DNA from: Isoetes taiwanensis
Lineage: Eukaryota > Streptophyta > Lycopodiopsida > Isoetales > Isoetaceae
Reading direction: 5' to 3'
Assembly (NCBI GenBank): GCA_021234155.1
Contig: JAJEKV010000020.1
Coordinates: 1,909,275 to 1,973,274 of the forward strand
DNA length: 64,000 bases
Shown here: positions 11,205-23,380 of the stretch, piece by piece
Layout: each line of letters begins with the position of its first letter
How positions within the stretch are numbered: position 1 is the stretch's first letter
Made by a program: the position numbers and the translations under genes
Notes under the pieces: generated by a model
The model's input: only the letters and a program-made list of their open reading frames with translations
Told to the model about the DNA's origin: nothing
Databases searched by the model: none

Positions 11205-11510
11205 CTAATAACTAAAACTTCTCTGCTCGCTAAGCTTCTCTGCCTGCACCTTTTAACCTCAAATTCCTAATTAATTCTCCCGCCTTAGGATTTTCTGAGA
11301 GCTTCACTTTATCTCCCTATGCCCAAAGCCGGATGCGAATCATCAATGTGAATTATATTTGCATTTATGACAGGCAGCTTCTCCAACGATTCAGCTCAGC
11401 CCCTAAAATTCAAGTAACGGATAAAAAGTTGGGTTAGGGGAGGGTGACCAGGTAAGACGCATATCCCGTTTTCGGACGGTGACAAAACCGGTCGACAAGT
11501 GTTTGTGAAG

Positions 11511-11622
11511 GAGAAATTTCACTCACCTTGAAATTTCAGAAGGAAATTTCCAGCTGACCTGGCGGCGCCACCACGTCAGCTCGAAATTTCCTTCTGAAAT
11601 TTCAACGGTGAGTGAAATTCTC
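11511..11622. repeat. long foldback inverted repeat upstream of the IRG-like gene
   Basis: Two 48-base arms (11511-11558 and 11575-11622) are near-perfect reverse complements, sharing words such as GAAATTTCAGAAGG / CCTTCTGAAATTTC and CAGCTGAC / GTCAGCT, around a 16-base GC-rich loop containing GGCGGCGCC. It starts about 307 bp upstream of the GTPase ATG. It could be a foldback element, a cruciform or hairpin-RNA source, or part of the promoter. Sequence alone does not decide. Confidence 0.85.
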
Positions 11623-14289
11623 CGACGAAATTTTATCTATCTTAAAATTTAGCCCGTTCTTGAGCTGATGTAGCCAAATTTAGAGTTCGAGCAGCCAAAT
11701 TTCTGATACAATCTCTGTCTATGGCTGCCAGAAGAAGCCCTGGTTCTGTCTATGGCAGCTAGTGGAAGCCCTGGTTCTGGTATAGATCACAACTGCACTG
11801 TAAGCAATGCCTATGGAGTATGGCCAAATCGAAGTCTGTGTAGAACAGCTGAAGTTGCATACCTTAAAATCGAAGCAAAGATTGAGTTGCATCCTCAAAA
11901 CCGAAGCAGGTATTGCTTACAGAGTGAAGATTGTTTCCGGCGTTTGCATCCTGGCTTCTATCCCTGGCTTGCATGAAACGGAGATGAAGAAGCAGGGACT
12001 ATGCAGAAACAGAGTAAAAGGCGGCGAAGCAGGAATTGTGCAGAAACACTAGAAGGAGGCGCCGCCCAAAAACGCCGCCACTTCAACAGAAAATTTCGTT
12101 TGATAAAATCTTGTCGAAATCGGGCGAAATTTTAAGGTAGTTAAAATTTCGGGTTTCCTTATACTTTCACCAGAGATTCTGACACTAGAATCTGTGAAGC
12201 ACCATTATTGAAACAGAAAGTCTAATTGTCCTATTCTCTTCCTCGGGGTTTGCATTACCCTTAGAAGTATATACCTACGATGCACTTACGTATACATGAA
12301 ATTAATTAATTTATTTTTTTTTACAAGGACCCTGAAGGTCGTACACCTATCCTTGGAAGGAATTACATCCTTACCACGGTTTAGTTAAGATCTTAAATAA
12401 GCATTACCCTGGAATCTTGCATAATTCTTGACTCCTTTAATGCATACAGTTAAGTTAACTATCTTAAGGTAATATTCCCACGTTAACATTATAGTAATAT
12501 TGGATATATTAGTTCCAATAGTATTACATTTAACTGATGGTTCTGATAACTTCAAGGCCTTTAAAATATACCTTCATACTATTATCGAGACCATAATTAT
12601 AATCTAGAAAATACTGTCGTTGATTTCTCACTCAATGCAAAATGCCTAGATTCTTTATATACAATATGGTTGCATCAGCGGTAAGATATGAAGGAACCAA
12701 TATGGGGAAATACCATAAAGATAATAATGACAAAATAGAAGCCAGAACCTGATCAAAGGCCTCTATTGCTCTTTTTTGTTCAGCGACGGAGTTGTTGTGT
12801 CTCCGTGGAGGCTGTTTGCTACCTTGAATTTCTTCAACCTATCTCATAGCACCACTTCAAAACCATGAACGATCGCTTGCACACACTATAAAACTGCAGA
12901 GTTATAAACACATCTCACAAACTTCATAGTCCTTGAAAAACAAACTCAGTTGCGAAGACATGAAACAATCCTTGCATTCTGCAAACCTACATCAGAACAA
13001 TGCAATCAACCATAAACTTAATCATGGAAAGGTTGTTATTGCCATCTGCCATGTTCATCTATCTCTAAGAAGCTTCGTAAAAAAATTGGGCACAACCAGA
13101 AAAGAAACTATCATGTAGATTGCAAATTAAGGCTTGAGAGTTTACCTCAAACATGCGAATATCAGGTCTACAATGGATGTGGTGAAAGCCCGTTCAAATT
13201 TTTCCTTTTTTGGGTCAAAATTAACCAAGTTACGTTGTCTTTGCTGTAATGTTCTATGAATCTGATCCTCTTTGACGAATCATGATTGTATATTCCAAGT
13301 TAGAATCTAAATGTTCTTGTGGAGACGGGATCCTCTATGCGAGATTGGCATGTGCACTGATAAATCAGCTGCTGGAAGTGTCACAACCATAGAATCTTCT
13401 GAAACTAAAGGTAGAAATGTGGAAGATCTGTCACTGGAGTTTCTAATATTATATCTAAAGCAGCAAGATTTAAATAGTCAGAATAAATATATAAATATCT
13501 ATTATACCTTATTTTTTAGATTATCTTACAACTAAAATTTGTCAATAAACTTGATAATGAGCCTCTCGGGTCAGATGTACCCATGATGCCACACAAAGAA
13601 ATATGTTTTTTATTATAAGTATTACTTAATGACATGCTCATTGCAACTACTGCAATTGCTGATGTAGCAGCTTCTACCTCTGCTTTGAACTCCACTCTCA
13701 TATCATGAAAGCATTATCATTTTTTTGCCTCTTCATTCTTAGTTAATGTAGCTTGCTTCTTTCTATGATCAAGTGATCCACAGATTGAGGCTAGTTAACT
13801 GGAGATACAAATGCTGCCAATGTAACTGCACCCATACCATGCCAAATGAAATCTCAATATACATTATTTCAGCACAGCATGGTGACCATAGCTTGGTAGT
13901 GACTCAGACTTTGATGCCAATATATGAAAAGATGTTCGAAATACCCCTCCATTTTGGCACATAAATTTTCAGCTTCTATTGTTGCAGATATTGCTACTTA
14001 CAGACACCTTCTGAAGTAGCAAGAAAACATATATATGCAGCTCCTCTAAGAGATTTTGTGAGAATCATGATGTCCAGATGTTCCAAATGTGACTGACGTG
14101 TTCCAGATACAGCAATAATTGTGAAACTATAAATCCATGGTATGTCGATTTTCACAATGGCATTGCCCAAAATGATAGGGTATGCATGAAAAACCCCATA
14201 ACAAAACTTAAACTCACCCAAAGGTGCCATAAAACCCCTATGTTCTTGGCAGAGATGAACGTTAAAAAAAGGCTCCTAGAAAAGCATGG
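11623..14289. other. intergenic DNA without supported genes
   Basis: No gene is supported. Near 11718-11780 a segment encoding S-P-G-S is duplicated (GAAGCCCTGGTTCTG occurs twice). Other ORFs here have no domain signal, and composition is AT-rich from 12.3 kb on. Element A begins at its end. Confidence 0.5.
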
Positions 14290-14294
14290 TCGAT

Positions 14295-15952
14295 GTGACG
14301 TTTCAAGTATTTATACGGTATACGTATAAATATATTGACACGTCACCCAGTATAGATACGCCACCATGGGGTATGGTAACCTAGGGGGTTGACCTAAAAG
14401 GGATTAAATTAGCTATGATCATTAAGGATAATAACCTATAATTAAGGAATTAATAATTAAAAAGGATAATTAAGCTAATTATGGTTTGGGAAGGCGCCAC
14501 CTGGCCAAACTCGATTGGCCAGCATAGTGAATGCTACTTTGATCCATTAAGGTGGATCACCACCCCCATATCAACCATAATTGACCAAGAGGAGTTGAGC
14601 GCCTACTTACCTTTGCCAAGCTGAGCGCCACCTTTACCCAGCTGAGCGCCACCCTTGCCTAGTACTTGTACCTGTGTAACCAGAGCTGAGCATCGAGTCC
14701 CAGAAGGATGGAGGCACCAAACGACCAAACGATAACGGGTCCAGCAGGAATACAGGTGGGTGGTTGTGTAGCTTGGGAATTCTATGGTAGCGCCCTGTTG
14801 GGCACTTGTTGTGTTGTTTTGTCTGTTCTCTCTGTGTTTTACTCGTAGGAACTAACCCTTGATTGTAAAGGTAAGTTCTCTTTATATTCTGATTCTTGTT
14901 TTGCTCTCAAAGGATGGATTGATAGTTCTTTGCATAGTCTTACTCTGGAAATGGGGGAACTAAGGGGGGTAGAGACCTCTGAGCTCATGTACGCTAGTAT
15001 GCTCCTAGATAGAGCCCTGTAATATTCCCATTAGATGCGGCCTGTGTACAAGAGACCACCGGGTCGTAGATGCTATGGTCTGGCTTAGCACCAGAGAAGG
15101 GACACAGTGGTGAAGTGGGGGTGGGGTCTTGCACGAACATAAAAGGCTCCTGAGACTCCTACAGTGGGCTAGGCCTGATAGCCGGTCACGTAGAGGGCCG
15201 GGTATGGGTTTGACACTCCCTGGGTGTAGAGGTGTGATCCGTATGGAGCATCTTGCACTTTGAGTAGATTTAGGGTGAGTAAGTTGGGTACAGATGCGGG
15301 GGTCGCTGATGCGGCATGTATTCTCTAGCTCACCCATGGAAGCACTGTGATCCTGGAAGGGGACGCTTCCCCGACCTGCCTCATCGGACCGGGGCGTCAT
15401 GAACCCTGGAGTAGACTCAAAAGGGTGATACCTTGAGTTTGTGTCTCCGAAAGGCTATAGCGAAGCCATAGCGTGGATCGACCCATCTGCAAAGTGTGCA
15501 TAGGAGGGGCGGATGGAGTGGACAACCCTAGCCGATGTTCTATGCCAGCCAACGCCATGCCAAGACTCGGTCTGCTGATCTCTTGAGGCCCAGCCGTCAG
15601 TCGATCCTCACTGGAGTCTGAGCCGGGGTAGACCCTGTGGTTTGGGGTGTTTTCTTAGTTTTAGATGCATATTCTTTGCCATTGGTATTTGGATGGATGC
15701 GCCACTCTTCGTGGTGGTTATTTATATATATAATTTATGCTGTGTGCTAACCCTTGTATTCATGCTTCCGCGACGTAGGAGCCCATCGAAGGCGTGGGCC
15801 GAATGACACCTCCGTGCCCTTCACTCGAGCATCTCTACGTAGATGGCCCGGGTCAGACGGAGGGCCCTGCTCATGGCGAGATGGTCGCCATGGGAGGGGA
15901 AAGTCCCCGTATGTATACGGCTGGGGGTCGTATATATTCAGGGAGCGTCACA
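14295..15952 (+). repeat. element A 5-prime LTR
   Basis: It is 1,658 bp, starts TGTGACGTTTCAAG and ends GGGAGCGTCACA, and matches 31145-32825 over its whole length. Several blocks (near 15045, 15366 and 15495-15645) also recur in diverged form in the LTR of element C. ORFs read across it on either strand recur in both LTRs and are chance frames. Confidence 0.95.
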
Positions 15953-15953
15953 G

Positions 15954-15966
15954 TGGTATCAGAGCC
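15954..15966 (+). promoter_or_regulatory. element A primer-binding site (initiator tRNA-Met)
   Basis: TGGTATCAGAGCC lies one base after the LTR end. It is complementary to the 3-prime end of plant initiator tRNA-Met, the usual primer for Ty3/gypsy and Copia minus-strand synthesis. Confidence 0.92.
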
Positions 15967-15968
15967 GT

Positions 15969-15988
15969 GATTTCGGTTACTCGAAATC
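15969..15988 (+). other. post-PBS hairpin of element A
   Basis: GATTTCG (15969-15975) pairs with CGAAATC (15982-15988) around a six-base loop, and AGCACTGACC follows. Element C has a hairpin at the same place with a different but still complementary stem, followed by the same AGCACTGACC-type word. This argues for a conserved RNA structure in the leader. Confidence 0.6.
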
Positions 15989-16469
15989 ATAGCACTGACC
16001 AAACCCTAACTCGCTAGTTCGGTAGTCAGGAGAGAAAGTTTAAGCTAGAGTGATTGTTTGGCTCTCTGATGTTTGGTTTTGTGCTAGGTTAAGGTAATAG
16101 AATGTAAGTTCTTAGGAAGTTTAGGGCGACTGGAAGACCCAAGTTTGGAAGAGCTATAACTTTTTGTAGGAAGCTCGGATGAAGGCAAAAATGGCTTCAA
16201 TGGATCGGGCACCTCCCAAATACCCCAGGGGGCATGTCTCCCGAGGTCAAAAAGACAACAGGCTGCCGAAAAATCGAAAGGGGCGCTGCTGTCCTCGGAG
16301 GTGTTTATTTTGAAAAGTTAAGGCCGTATAAGTAACGCAGCGCCCCATACGGTCGCGCGTATTTTTATACGCGCCCGTTTTAAATTTTTTTTTTTTTAAA
16401 AAAAAATAAGCCTCTAGCGCCCTAGCGCCCTAGCGCCCTCTAAGCCCTAGCGCCCTTGCCTACCCTTCA
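15989..16469 (+). other. element A 5-prime leader, first part
   Basis: Non-coding leader. It has a T/A homopolymer block near 16383-16409 and tandem AGCGCCCT units at about 16414-16456. It resumes after the nested element at 21980 and leads into ORF1 at 22044. Confidence 0.6.
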
Positions 16470-16474
16470 ACGCC

Positions 16475-18144
16475 TGTGACGGGCCTGGCCAGTTAACCTT
16501 TATGGTAACTGGAGATCCCATCAATCTCGACCATTGGATCTACTTAAGCTTAAAAACTTAAGAAATTAACTCATGCATCTGCAACAATAACACTTAGGTA
16601 AAGAATTTAATCTTTGTACATATTCTAAGGTTCCAAACATGTACTTGCCCATTACTCAGCAATATCCCCGCACACTATGAATGATCTTAATAATTGTAAC
16701 TTCAAGCCCATATATAATAATAATAATAGTAATAATAATCAAGTTTATTGAATAGCAATCCACACACTTCCACTCTCGCCTTTCCGAAGCTTGGCTACTT
16801 TCCGGAGCATCTCACACCTCTGCTTACACCATCAACCACGGGGTTAGTCACATGGACTAAGTGGGGATCGGGGATCTAGGATATATCTTAAAACAATCAC
16901 CACAAAGCCTTAACTTAGAACAATAACTTAGCCTTACCGTAGCCCTCGCCCACCGCAACCCAGGTTACTTAGTCCAACAAGCATAATCACAATGCATAAT
17001 TACACCAAGCATGACCATTGCAACTTAATTCCAACATTAAAAACACATATACAATAACCAAGCTCATAGCATCAACATTGCAACCAATATTCCTCTGGTC
17101 CGAGCAAGGTCAACTCCTACCGATCGGGCCGCGGACATAGAGGCGGGGTAACCACGTGTACACACACCCATCCACGCCAAGCGCCCAAAGATTGGAGGAC
17201 CACTTATCCGTGCATGACGTTGTACCATATGGTACCAACGCCCGATGTTCAAATAATACCATAGCACTGCAATAACCATGAGTCTAGACCATCGCACCTA
17301 GACTCGCCCCGAGGTCTATATCAAAGAATTATACTACACATAGATCACAATACTATGAATTCCACCCAATATCAATTAGGCACATTTCCATATCAAATTT
17401 ACCTTAGAAATTCCATAATTTACACCTCATGCAACAAAGGAAATCCTCATATAAACATTACTATCTCTACCATGCAACATGCAATGCCCTGCTTAAGCAA
17501 AATACAACCTTCACTAATATCTTATTACTTTTAACTAGATCAACTTCCTTCAAATTACTACTTATAACCTTAATGACGGTGGCTTCCATAACCCCTTAAC
17601 TAGTTTATTGAATTGGTTAATATGCTCGCTATCCATTAACCATGCATGCCTATTCTATTCTATTCATGACCATGCTCATATGATTTAACTCCAAGTTTAT
17701 ACTACGTTCAAAGCAATCATTATTAAATCAACACAGCTATACAAACACTAGAAAACCCCGGTGTAAGGCTTGATCCCCACTGGAATCCCGCTTTGCTTCC
17801 TCTCAGGCTCCCAAAGAACGCCTCCCGGATCTCTCTGCAGACACAACTCGCTCCTTCAACAATCCATCTGCAATCTATCTCCTTCCGAATGCTTCACCAT
17901 CACATAAAAGACTTCTTTCCCCATGGAAAACTCCTTCCCCCTAAGAAATCAAGAATAATATTGTTGCACTTATATAACCTAGCAATGCCCTTGCATGCAT
18001 GCATGCATACACTGCATGCATGGACACATTGCATGCATGTATTCCTAGCACATAATCATTTATTTTACCTTGAAAATGCACTCTTATATAATGGCAACGT
18101 TACTTACATCTCAATGTTGGTGCTAGGTTGCTAGGTCCGTTCTG
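16475..18144 (-). repeat. element N 3-prime LTR (minus orientation)
   Basis: It is about 1,670 bp and nearly identical to 20311-21979. The outermost three bases at its internal edge read CTG where the other copy has ACA. Mismatches with the other copy cluster at GC-rich spots. It contains TAA-rich and GCATGCATGC microsatellites. Confidence 0.9.
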
Positions 18145-20296
18145 ATCTCTCCTCCAAAAATTCAACCCATGTCCTCATGGGTGCATCTTAGAGCACTCAT
18201 GAAAAATCTAGTTTGTATCTCCCTTTGTGACATCTTCATTGGAACAAACTCAACCATTGATCTAAATTTTTTTTTTATAGTCTGCCTCCTTAATTACTCG
18301 GGTCTCTTCCCTTTATGCTTTCACATCTTAATCCTCAATTCAACATACTCCCAAATGAATACAATTTTGTCCCTTAGAACTGACCCATCCTTGTCAAACA
18401 CAATTGCTTAGCCTTCCAATCCAAGATGATGCATCTCCAAACTTGAAAATTCAAAGCTAGCTTCATACAAGTAATTTAAGCTAAAGGAAAGATACATATT
18501 AGATAGCTCCAATGCACGACCCTTCTAACTTTCAATTTAACATACCGCCAAGTCTAGAACTAACTCAAATATTATGAGTATACTACATATCCAATTCAAT
18601 ATAATAAACATAATGCGCTTTAACGAACTTTTCATAAAGAAGGTAATGCCCATAGAAAAAAAAACCCACCATTCCAAAGAGATACTCAGGTCGAACTAGA
18701 TATGTAATCTCTTGAGACTTCTTGGGTGGCCAAATCCAAAAAGTAACAAGCAAAATACATAATCAAGTCCCCATGCGGGTATCTTATAACTAGGTATGCT
18801 TAAGTTGATACAAGGGATCCCATAAGAATTATAACCCATGGTACGTAGAATTCCTCTGAGTTCATCCAATGACATTGAAGTATCCTAGGCTATACACTTG
18901 GCCTCTATATTTAGCCTACTTCCATACATATTACCCCATCACACTTTGGTTAGTCTTTCAACAAGATTTTATAGGCATCAATTGTCAGTTAATTTCGATG
19001 AAGCTCTTACTTCATGTATTTCGTTCACAACTTCAATCCTTTGATCAGTATCCTTAATCAAGTAATGCAATCACCATCCCTCCATTAATTTACAATCACT
19101 TCTAGCATGCCAAATAATTACAATACATGGAAGCACCATTACTAGATGTACTTACAACTCTTCTATTACGTTCTAAGATTTTCAAAAAATGGCACTTCCC
19201 CATGTCTATACATTCCCCTCTGCCTTTATCTCATGTCCGGGCCTTATCGACAACTCTTTCGCTCAATTTCATGGTTCACCTACTACCACGATTAAATATG
19301 TTATTCCTCTATTCATCGTCTTCTTCTTCCTTATCCATAAGATAGATAACATTGTTCAATCTTGGCCAATCAATTCTTCAATCTGCCATAATTTAAGTGT
19401 ATATCATTCTCTAAATATAAATCGTAACCCGACCACTTTGTTCCATTAAAAGCTTTCTTATACTTCAAGAAGTTTTTTTCAAGGCCAAGAACTTTTTCAA
19501 GGCTATCACCGACTATTCTAGCCATAACCCTAAGGCCAACAACTTTATAGACCTCAAGTAGGACCATGATGTAATCATGACATTTCCTTCTACGTCACAC
19601 ATCCGCTATTTACACATGAGCTTCAATCGACTATCACGCCAATCTTATTTTATAAGCATATCTAAGCATTCTCAAAACTTGTCTTACAACCACCGTGTTT
19701 GTAACCTTATCCCACCATAGCCCAGAATGCTATCAACTTAGCAACTTATTGTTATTTCACCACTTGGATAGCAATATATAGATGCTTTGGTTTTCTCAAT
19801 TTTTAGCTTCAAAAGGATGCACCTAACATCACATCAAGAATCTTATTCACCCGATGGTGAGATGAACCTTCCCCTGAATATCATAGGCATTATATATCAT
19901 GCAATTTGCTTATTCTAAATTTTCTTGCCACCGTGAGTATGCTACTACGAGATCACATCTACATTATAAGAAGTGGTTACCAAAGTGAAACGCAAATACC
20001 GTAACTTAATCTCCCTCAAGCATCACTTCCATGCTATGCGCACATTGGCAACCCTAAATCAAAGTTAGCCCCTTGATGAAGTACATTTTTCTAGCTTATC
20101 TGCTTTGCAGGATAGAAAATCAACCAAGATTATAGAAATTCCATGTAATCAATTTCACATACCTTCATAAAACAATTTGTCACGCCTCCTCTAAGGCCAT
20201 CATCTCCACATATATTCAATTGAATACTATTAGCATAATCCAACAACCTCAACTTGAATCTAGACTTCGTTATCATACATCCAAGGATCCAACTAT
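18145..20296 (-). other. element N internal region, non-coding
   Basis: No gag, protease, RT or integrase motif is visible on either strand. ORFs here are short and unsupported. This is the signature of a large non-autonomous derivative. Confidence 0.7.
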
Positions 20297-20308
20297 GCTC
20301 TGATACCA
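20297..20308 (-). promoter_or_regulatory. element N primer-binding site
   Basis: The minus strand reads TGGTATCAGAGC directly after the LTR end CGTCACA plus two bases. This is the same initiator tRNA-Met primer site as in elements A and C, and it fixes the orientation of the nested element. Confidence 0.88.
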
Positions 20309-20310
20309 AC

Positions 20311-21979
20311 TGTGACGGGCCTGGCCAGTTAACCTTTATGGTAACTGGAGATCCCATCAATCTCGACCATTGGATCTACTTAAGCTTAAAAACTTAAGAA
20401 ATTAACTCATGCATCTGCAACAATAACACTTAGGTAAAGAATTTAATCTTTGTACATATTCTAAGGTTCCAAACATGTACTTGCCCATTACTCAGCAATA
20501 TCCCCGCACACTATGAATGATCTTAATAATTGTAACTTCAAGCCCATATATAATAATAATAATAGTAATAATAATCAAGTTTATTGAATAGCAATCCACA
20601 CACTTCCACTCTCGCCTTTCCGAAGCTTGGCTACTTTCCGGAGCATCTCACACCTCTGCTTACACCATCAACCACCTGGGTTAGTCACATGGACTAAGTG
20701 GGGATCGGGATCTAGGATATATCTTAAAACAATCACCACAAAGCCTTAACTTAGAACAATAACTTAGCCTTACCGTAGCCTCGCCCCTGCAACCTAGGTT
20801 ACTTAGTCCAACAAGCATAATCACAATGCATAATTACACCAAGCATGACCATTGCAACTTAATTCCAACATTAAAAACACATATACAATAACCAAGCAAT
20901 CATAGCATCAACATTGCAACCAATATTCCTCTGGGTCTGAGCAAGGTCAACTCGGCTGATCAGGCCAGTGACATAGAGGCGGGGTAACCACGTGTGTACA
21001 CACCCATCCACGCTGCGTCCAGCATTGGAGGACCACTTAACTGTGCATGACGTTGTACCATATGGTACCAACGCCCGATGTTCAAATAATACCATAGCAC
21101 TGTGCAATAACCGCGAGTCTAGACCATCGCACCTAGACTCCGGCCCCAGAGGTCTATATCAAAGAATTATACTACACATAGATCACAATACTATGAATTC
21201 CACCCAATATCAATTAGGCACATTTCCATATCAAATTTACCTTAGAAATTCCATAATTTACACCTCATGCAACAAAGGAAATCCTCATATAAACATTACT
21301 ATCTCTACCATGCAACATGCAATGCCCGGTGCTTAAGCAAAATACAACCTTCACTAATATCTTATTACTTTTAACTAGATCAACTTCCTTCAAATTACTA
21401 CTTATAACCTTAATGACGGTGGCTTCCATAACCCTGCTAACTAGTTTATTGAATTGGTTAATATGCTCGCTATCCATTAACCATGCATGCCTATTCTATT
21501 CTATTCATGACCATGCTCATATGATTTAACTCCAAGTTTATACTACGTTCAAAGCAATCATTATTAAATCAACACAGCTATACAAACACTAGAAAACCCC
21601 AGGTGTAAGGCTTGATCCCCACCTGGAATCCCGCTTGCTTCCTCTGTGCTCCCAGCAACGCTCCCAGATCTCTGCACACAACTCGCTCCTTCAACAATCC
21701 ATCTGCAATCTATCTCCTTCCGAATGCTTCACCATCACATAAAAGACTTCTTTCCCCATGGAAAACTCCTTCCCCCCAAGAAATCAAGAATAATATTGTT
21801 GCACTTATATAACCTAGCAATGCCCTTGCATGCATGCATGCATACACTGCATGCATGGACACATTGCATGCATGTATTCCTAGCACATAATCATTTATTT
21901 TACCTTGAAAATGCACTCTTATATAATGGCAACGTTACTTACATCTCAATGTTGGTGCTAGGTTGCTAGGTCCGTTACA
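20311..21979 (-). repeat. element N 5-prime LTR (minus orientation)
   Basis: It is 1,669 bp. On the minus strand it starts TGTAACGGACC and ends CCGTCACA. It pairs with 16475-18144. Confidence 0.9.
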
Positions 21980-22043
21980 ACGCCGCCCATCCCAGTTTGA
22001 GCGCCCTACCTTTTCTCTCTTGCTGTTCCTTGCCAGTGCGACC

Positions 22044-23380
22044 ATGCCGCGTTTCAAACTTACTGTGGACCTGAAGAAGATGAACGAGTTCCAACTGTTT
22101 AGCGCGCTAGTCGACCATCTTGCAGACGACAGCCCTACAGTTGATACCGTTCTTGATCTCTTCGTGAAGCACTTCATTGAGGGTCGAAGAATTCCTTACC
22201 CTATCTTCCACTTCAATGAGCGCTTCCTTATGAAGTTGAACGAGGCAGGTGAGGCCTACACCCTTGTGGAGCAGCCTGACCGTGCATGGGCCGTGGTTAA
22301 GTTCTATCCCTCAGCAGGACCAGATGAGGACCCCGCCGAGCTTATCCGGAATGAGGCTCAAAGGATCATGCACCTTGCCAGGGTGGAAGACTTGCAGCAA
22401 ATAGCTAGTGCCCCACCAGAAGCACGGAAGAACCGCTTCTACTACCTGGGTAAGGGCTGGGTACTTATGTACCAAGATTGTTATAATCTCCCTACCTTCT
22501 CTTGGAATGAAGACCTCAACAGCTTCATTTTTGAGAACGTCCCGCCTAGTTTTGACCAAGCCCGCATGGACCTCGTGCAAGATGATATGCGAGCACGGCC
22601 GGACATGTACCACACGGAGACAAAGAAGCCCGGGCTGCTGAGAGAGAGAGGCTTCGCAAGGAAGAGGAGGATGGCCAAAGTCAGCAGAGCGGGAACCAAC
22701 AGGTGGATCAGCAGGACGACCAGCAGAATCCAGATGTTGATCAGCAGCAGAACCCGGATGTTGGACAACAGCAGGATCAAGCTGTGGGTTAGAACGCTGA
22801 CCCCCAGGGAGACCAAAACATGGGGGATAATGTGGACCAACCGGGAGCTTCGAGCGGCCCTAAGAATAGGAAGGCAACGGAGTGGGGTAACCGGACGTTG
22901 AAGAGAAAGAGTACCAAACCCGTGAAGAGTGGGGTGAACTATAAGACCCAACTGCAGAAGGATGCCACTATAGCCAAGAAGACATCGGCTCAGAGACGGG
23001 AGCAGATCGTTCAGCGGGCACAACATCCAACAACCGGCGGAAAATCCATTCCGTCGCTCAAGGCAACCCTCAAGCCACGGAAGCCCCACAGATTTCGACC
23101 GGGCACAGTAGCACTTCGGGAGATACGTAAGTATCAGAAGTCTACTGAGCCATTGATTCGTCGGCTTTCCTTCCAACGGCTTGTACGGGAAATTGCCCAG
23201 GAATTTAAAACCGATTTGAGGTTCCAAGCCTTTGCAATCCTCGCACTCCAGGAGGCTGCCGAGGCTTACCTCATCGAGATTTTGAGCGACGCCAACCTTT
23301 GCACCATACACGCAAAGAGGGTCACCATCATGCCCAAGGACCTCCAGCTAGCACGATGGATCCGAGGGGAGTTCCGGTGA
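22044..23380 (+). pseudogene. element A ORF1: novel domain, Q/D-rich linker and histone H3 core
   Basis: The ATG at 22044 opens a frame of about 190 residues with no family I recognise. At about 22620 the frame shifts. The downstream frame continues with a charged helix, a Q/D/N-rich linker and a TAG at 22790, then reopens (ATG 22820) to the stop at 23380. From 23081 it encodes [37 protein letters not shown], then [12 protein letters not shown] and Q-L-A-R: a complete histone H3 fold (alphaN to alpha3), about four fifths identical to plant H3 by eye. Loop 1 is of canonical length, so it is not CENH3-like. The N-terminal H3 tail is replaced by a basic region that still has R-K-S-T and T-G-G-K words. 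I infer it was one protein of about 445 residues, now broken unless the lesions are sequence errors. Confidence 0.88.

Larger units (their letters stand above)
16470..21984 (-). mobile_element. element N: nested non-autonomous LTR retrotransposon, antisense
   Basis: LTRs at 16475-18144 and 20311-21979 bound a 5,505-bp element, flanked by the target duplication ACGCC (16470-16474 and 21980-21984). Next to the LTR at 20311 the plus strand reads GCTCTGATACCAAC, the reverse complement of the tRNA-Met primer site, so the element runs on the minus strand. A purine tract adjoins the other LTR (minus strand GGAGGAGAGATC, about 18145-18157). The 2.17-kb internal region has no gag or pol. It shares terminal bases (TGT-ACG...CGTCACA) and primer site with element A, so it may depend on an A-type helper. 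Confidence 0.9.

Noticed and set aside
15005..15400. 131-codon minus-strand ORF, repeated at 31878-32273
   Set aside because: It lies wholly in the element A LTRs and is duplicated with them. It has no domain and is read against the element. Treated as chance.
17793..18134. 113-codon ORF with C-M-H-T-L-H-A-W-T repeats, also at 21646-21969
   Set aside because: It lies in the LTRs of element N and is driven by the GCATGCATGC microsatellite. Not a gene.
22820..23380. Centromeric CENH3 as identity of the element A histone
   Set aside because: Loop 1 has canonical H3 length and sequence (F-K-T-D-L-R-F-Q) with no insertion, and the core is too close to ordinary H3.
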